DNA from: an uncultured Sulfitobacter sp.
GTDB lineage: Bacteria; Pseudomonadota; Alphaproteobacteria; Rhodobacterales; Rhodobacteraceae
Direction of reading: 5' to 3'
NCBI GenBank assembly: GCA_937138475.1
Contig: CAKZPD010000014.1
Span: forward strand, 25,948 to 89,947
DNA: 64,000 nucleotides
Part shown: positions 60,923-64,000 of the stretch, one piece after another
How positions within the stretch are numbered: the stretch's first letter is position 1
How the letters are laid out: the number at the start of each line of letters is the position of its first letter
The notes under the pieces: generated by a model
The model's database searches: none
Told to the model about the DNA's origin: nothing
The model's input: the letters and a program-made list of their open reading frames with translations, nothing else
Made by a program: the position numbers and the translations under genes

Positions 60923-62412
60923 AGAAAGTAGCAGTTTCGGAAACCAAGAATGGGTCGATCAGCTTGGTCGTGACCCATGAAAAGCCAGACCGTGCGGCTG
61001 CTATTGCCAATGGGATCGCGGCGCAGGTCATCAATGAACTGGATGCCGAACGCCAAAAAGAGCAGCGTGCCCAGCTGGATTACCTGTCGGGCGAGCTTGG
61101 CCAAGCTTTGGTTGAGATGGACCGGACCAAGCGCGCCGTGGCGGATTATGCCCTTGCCAACAGTCTTGGCGCACCGGGCGAGTTCGCGCAGCGTTCACAG
61201 CTTATGGTGTCGTTGCGCGAAGACTTGCTGCGAACCAAGGAAATGAAACAGGCGGTCGAGGCGTTGACCAACGTAATGACCGCTTCAACCGCACCGCAAA
61301 TGCGAGATTACCTAAACCTTCGGGATCAGGTGCCGGTGCTGGACGATGTTGACTTTCGGCGCCTTATCGGCGTGCCCGAGGCGCTGGGATCTTGGGAATG
61401 GCCCCCATTGAGCAGACTAAGGGATTTTGCCACGACTCTCGAAGATCGCGTTGCACGCATCACCCGCTCTGTGGCGGAACTGCGCGAAGAGGCAGAGAAA
61501 TACGCTGTCGCCACAGAAGAGCTGGGCAAGCTTGAGCGCAGCGCAAAGATCGCCGAGGCGACCTATGGTGTCCTGATTGAACAGGTAAAGGCACAAGCGC
61601 TGAGCGCCGGATACCAATCTGAGACCGCCAAGCTTTATCAATCAGCCGCGCCTGCGCCCCGGCCGTCGGCTCCGAAAAAACCGTTGATTGTGGCGCTGGG
61701 GCTGGTTCTTGGTGTGTTTACCGGGGTGGCGATCGTGCTTGTGGGGAATATGCGGCGCGGGGTGCTGTTTTCCAAAGGGGCGATTTCCACGGCGGTTGGC
61801 GGGGCGGCTTCGTTGCGCGCCCCGTCGTTGTCGCGGGTTCGGGGGGCGGCGCCCAAGGCGATTGAACGACTGGCGGCGGATAGATCCTCTGATCTGGCCG
61901 AACTCTCGCTTGAGATCGCCCGGCGCGCCCAGGCTCCGATCCTGGTGGGGGCTTCTGGCCCTAAAATCAACGCGCTTCCCACCGGAATTTGGGCCGCGCG
62001 TATGATGACGCAAAGCACCGAATCCCAAAACGGGACCGCCCCGCCCGTTGGTCTTTTGCTTCTCGGAGAGACAGTGCCGCATGGGCTGCAATTTGATCGC
62101 AGCGCCGAACCCGGGCTGCTTCAGGCAACCCAGGGCGGGGTGCGGTTTTTTACCCCGGCAGACGGTGTGCCATTGTCGCAGTTGCTTGTGGGGCGTGTCC
62201 TATCTGCTCTTCTTGCTGGTGGTGGGTCGCTGGGCCATTCGGGATTGGTTGTCGCCGCGTCCTCGGCCAATACGGTTTTGGCGGCGCGCGCGCTTGCAGA
62301 ATCCAATCCCGTCAGCATTGTGGTGACGCAGCCAGGTAAAACCCAGCGCGCGGTTCTGGAACGGGCGTCGATGCTGCTATCTTGGGACGCAAATGTGAGT
62401 GTGGGGCGATGA
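60919..62412 (+). CDS. Polysaccharide co-polymerase (Wzz family), C-terminal fragment
   Basis: The remaining part of the Wzz-like protein; the true frame begins upstream at about 60859. It includes the rest of the periplasmic coiled-coil domain (DRVARITRSVAELREEAEKY), the second membrane helix (PLIVALGLVLGVFTGVAIVLV) and about 220 cytoplasmic residues. That cytoplasmic part resembles the position of a tyrosine-kinase domain but has no Walker A motif. Isolated translation would need the TTG at 60919. It overlaps the export lipoprotein gene by 4 bp. Confidence 0.8.
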   Translation: MKKVAVSETKNGSISLVVTHEKPDRAAAIANGIAAQVINELDAERQKEQRAQLDYLSGELGQALVEMDRTKRAVADYALANSLGAPGEFAQRSQLMVSLREDLLRTKEMKQAVEALTNVMTASTAPQMRDYLNLRDQVPVLDDVDFRRLIGVPEALGSWEWPPLSRLRDFATTLEDRVARITRSVAELREEAEKYAVATEELGKLERSAKIAEATYGVLIEQVKAQALSAGYQSETAKLYQSAAPAPRPSAPKKPLIVALGLVLGVFTGVAIVLVGNMRRGVLFSKGAISTAVGGAASLRAPSLSRVRGAAPKAIERLAADRSSDLAELSLEIARRAQAPILVGASGPKINALPTGIWAARMMTQSTESQNGTAPPVGLLLLGETVPHGLQFDRSAEPGLLQATQGGVRFFTPADGVPLSQLLVGRVLSALLAGGGSLGHSGLVVAASSANTVLAARALAESNPVSIVVTQPGKTQRAVLERASMLLSWDANVSVGR

Positions 62413-63590
62413 TGCGACAATTTCTGACAGGTTTGCTTGTGATGCCTTTTCTTGCCGCCGGTTGCGCCCGCGTCCTGGAAGAGCCGCGTCTCAGCGCGCA
62501 GGGCGACCGAAGCGTCCAGGAAACGGTGGATGTGAAGATTGAACCGCTGATCGCGGCAGATATTGCCAAGCTGAACGCGACGCCATTTGTGCGGCAAGTG
62601 CAGCTTGCGCGCGCTGGCCAGGTTCGGCCGGTGCCCGAGGCTGCGCTGATGCGTGTCACCGCACCAGTATCAACCAAACCGATCCCCTATAAAATTGGGG
62701 TGGGGGATGTGTTGAGCATCACCCGCCTGATATCCAAGATAGAACTGACAGATACTTCGGCACAAGAAAGTCAAAGCGTCGTTTCGAACCAATCGCAGGT
62801 CACCGCAGATGGTAATATTCAATTCATAGAAACGGGTGTTTTGCCGGTAAATGGGCGCACAATCGCACAGGTGCGCGATTTGGTTTCGAATGCGTTGATT
62901 AAGAATCGCCTCGACCAACGCTTCCAGCTCGAGGTTTCGGGCTTCAATTCGCAGGTGGTCAGCCTTGCGCTGATCAGCGCGGGCGCTGGAAATGCTGGGG
63001 AAAATACCGACGGCGCCAAGTTATTGGGTGGAACGGCGCTTTATCCGATTACCGAACGGCCGCTCAGCCTGCGCGAGCTTCTCGTTCGGGCCGGAGCGGA
63101 AATCAATCGCAGTTTTGTTCAGACAGTGACCCTTCAGCGCGCTGGCCGCGCATATTCGATGCCGATTGATCATGTGTTTTCCGTCGATGCGCCTGAATAC
63201 TATCTTACCGGCGGCGACAGCATCAAGCTTGAGGGCCATGCCTATAAGGGCCAGGTTGCCTATGTTCTTGGCGGTGGATCATCGCCGCAGACGGTTCCTG
63301 TTTCGCCGGCTTCGCGTCCAACGCTTTCTGATGCGCTGTTTGGTGATGATGGGCCGATGGCGTCGCCCGCCGCACGAAAATGGGAGGTCTATCTCCTACG
63401 CGGGGCGAACCCAGTCAACGCGTATCATCTTGATGCCACTGATCCGGCACGGCTTACGCTTTCCAATCAGCTTGAGCTGCGCCCTGATGATATCGTTTTT
63501 GTCGCGACCAAGCCGATCTATGATCTTAATCGCGTAATTTCATTGATGAACCCTGCAACCATAGGCGCGAATGCGCTTTCTGGCGATTAG
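62409..63590 (+). CDS. Polysaccharide export outer-membrane lipoprotein (Wza/KpsD-like)
   Basis: Outer-membrane export channel of 393 residues. The signal peptide ends with lipobox LAAGC (C19). The Poly_export domain starts at about residue 95 (KIGVGDVLSITR), with SLBB-type repeats following (SLRELLVRAGAEINRSFVQTV; LEGHAYKGQVAYVLGGG). With the Wzz-like protein it forms an export pair. The start ATGATG overlaps the upstream stop; 62409 is preferred over 62412. Confidence 0.9.
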   Translation: MMRQFLTGLLVMPFLAAGCARVLEEPRLSAQGDRSVQETVDVKIEPLIAADIAKLNATPFVRQVQLARAGQVRPVPEAALMRVTAPVSTKPIPYKIGVGDVLSITRLISKIELTDTSAQESQSVVSNQSQVTADGNIQFIETGVLPVNGRTIAQVRDLVSNALIKNRLDQRFQLEVSGFNSQVVSLALISAGAGNAGENTDGAKLLGGTALYPITERPLSLRELLVRAGAEINRSFVQTVTLQRAGRAYSMPIDHVFSVDAPEYYLTGGDSIKLEGHAYKGQVAYVLGGGSSPQTVPVSPASRPTLSDALFGDDGPMASPAARKWEVYLLRGANPVNAYHLDATDPARLTLSNQLELRPDDIVFVATKPIYDLNRVISLMNPATIGANALSGD

Positions 63591-63934
63591 GCCATGGGCT
63601 TGGCGCTCGGGCCCGGCGCCCGCAGGTGCCTGGCGCCGGCGGCGGCCCCGCCTAATCCGCGCCTTGGCCCATTGCGGGCGTAAGCGTCCCGCCTCGCTGC
63701 TCTGACGGTTCACAGGGTGTGTTGATAGTATCCACAAAAAATTGACGGAATGGTTGCCGCCCTCCCCAGACGGCATCGTAATGTGGCAAAATAGTGATGT
63801 AGGCAGTAAGCGTCCGGTCTAAACGAGCACTAGGAACGGCACAAAAGCGGGGCAGGTCCAAAAAGGCGAAATCAACCGTGCCGAGTATCTTCTGCCATGG
63901 AAATACACACCGCAAGGCGTTCAGGTTGTGAACC
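63591..63934. other. Gene-poor 3' flank with a possible transposase remnant
   Basis: Directly after the export gene is a GC-rich stretch with a GGCGCC...GGCGCC hairpin (about 63614-63638) and no T tract. From about 63823 to 63966 a plus-strand reading with no start contains KGEINRAEYLLPW, which recalls the LLPW ending of some transposases. A minus-strand frame of 95 codons (63652-63939) begins inside the IS-like end and matches nothing I know. I do not call either a gene. Confidence 0.4.
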
Positions 63935-63992
63935 GGCATGCAAAATTGACCCTGTATTAGGGTAATCGGCGTCCAAAAGTGACCCCCCTGAT
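63935..63992 (-). mobile_element. Probable insertion-sequence end (IS21-like terminal repeats)
   Basis: Two similar 18-mers, CGGCATGCAAAATTGACC at 63935 and CGGCGTCCAAAAGTGACC at 63967, are spaced 32 bp apart (15 of 18 identical). Repeated transposase-binding sites of this kind (GGTCA...TTTTG...GCCG on the minus strand) are typical of IS21-family ends. The arrangement suggests the outer tip is near 63992 with the element's body to the left, where only remnants are seen. Family assignment is from memory. Confidence 0.5.
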
Positions 63993-64000
63993 AATTCGTT

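Noticed and set aside
63652..63939. A 95-codon minus-strand frame at the right edge
   Set aside because: Starts inside the IS-like terminal repeat and resembles no known protein.
1..64000. tRNA, rRNA and CRISPR arrays
   Set aside because: I read the intergenic regions and found no cloverleaf with a TTCGA loop, no rRNA and no regularly spaced repeats; a tRNAscan or CRISPR search would be decisive.

Overview
The window is high-GC DNA from an alphaproteobacterium, most probably a marine Rhodobacterales (Roseobacter-type) species. The evidence is the style of the genes: a long zinc-free S14, a plant-type glutamate-cysteine ligase, a choline ABC transporter, a dimethylglycine dehydrogenase-like flavoprotein, a DUF1489 gene, a class II ribonucleotide reductase, many ATGA stop/start overlaps, and a dispersed repeat (GC block plus ATATTTnnGAACAAAAGAA) at gene ends. 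It reads as chromosomal housekeeping sequence mixed with catabolic clusters.

Layout. 1-2847: 3' part of the ribosomal spc operon (rplE partial, rpsN, rpsH, rplF, rplR, rpsE, rpmD), closed by a clear terminator. 2943-4442: glpD on the minus strand. 4669-7505: choXWV choline/betaine importer. 7726-10256: aldehyde dehydrogenase and a zinc-free quinone oxidoreductase behind a promoter with a perfect 9-bp palindrome. 10253-16380: DMT permease, CoxG-like protein, ABC-2 exporter, S49 peptidase, a tiny zinc-ribbon membrane protein, Ca/Na antiporter, PTR1-like SDR. 16671-19973: uvrC, pgsA, moaD, moaE. 20063-25979: OmpA-family protein with a small coiled-coil partner, ubiA, rsmE, a membrane protein and gshA.

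26217-33302 is a tight six-gene acyl-CoA degradation operon: hydratase/dehydrogenase fusion, two acyl-CoA dehydrogenases, hot-dog thioesterase, crotonase and acyl-CoA ligase. It resembles pimeloyl-CoA-type dicarboxylate degradation but lacks a thiolase. rpe follows. 34289-37489 encodes the most unusual protein in the window: a 1066-residue single-chain reductive dehalogenase with two 4Fe-4S motifs, fused to a flavin/NAD/2Fe-2S reductase module. A MmgE/PrpD protein and an amidase lie on its other side. 40608-43788 holds a selenium pair: tRNA 2-selenouridine synthase and an FAD-oxidoreductase/SelD fusion.

43800-54858 is rich in redox catabolism: MDR reductase, aldo/keto reductase, DAO-type flavoprotein, dimethylglycine dehydrogenase-like protein, lipase-like hydrolase, D-lactate/glycolate-type FAD oxidase, lipoprotein gamma-glutamyltransferase, and a D-2-hydroxyacid dehydrogenase. 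54979-60100: SH3 protein, DUF1489, nrdJ, and a MerR regulator divergent from an FSP1/NDH-2-like flavoprotein. 60467-63590: polysaccharide co-polymerase (split by a frameshift at a run of seven G) and its outer-membrane export lipoprotein. The right edge carries a likely insertion-sequence end. Choline import, betaine-derived dimethylglycine oxidation and acyl-CoA breakdown fit an aerobic heterotroph living on algal or marine organic matter. Two cobalamin enzymes (NrdJ and the dehalogenase) imply B12 use.
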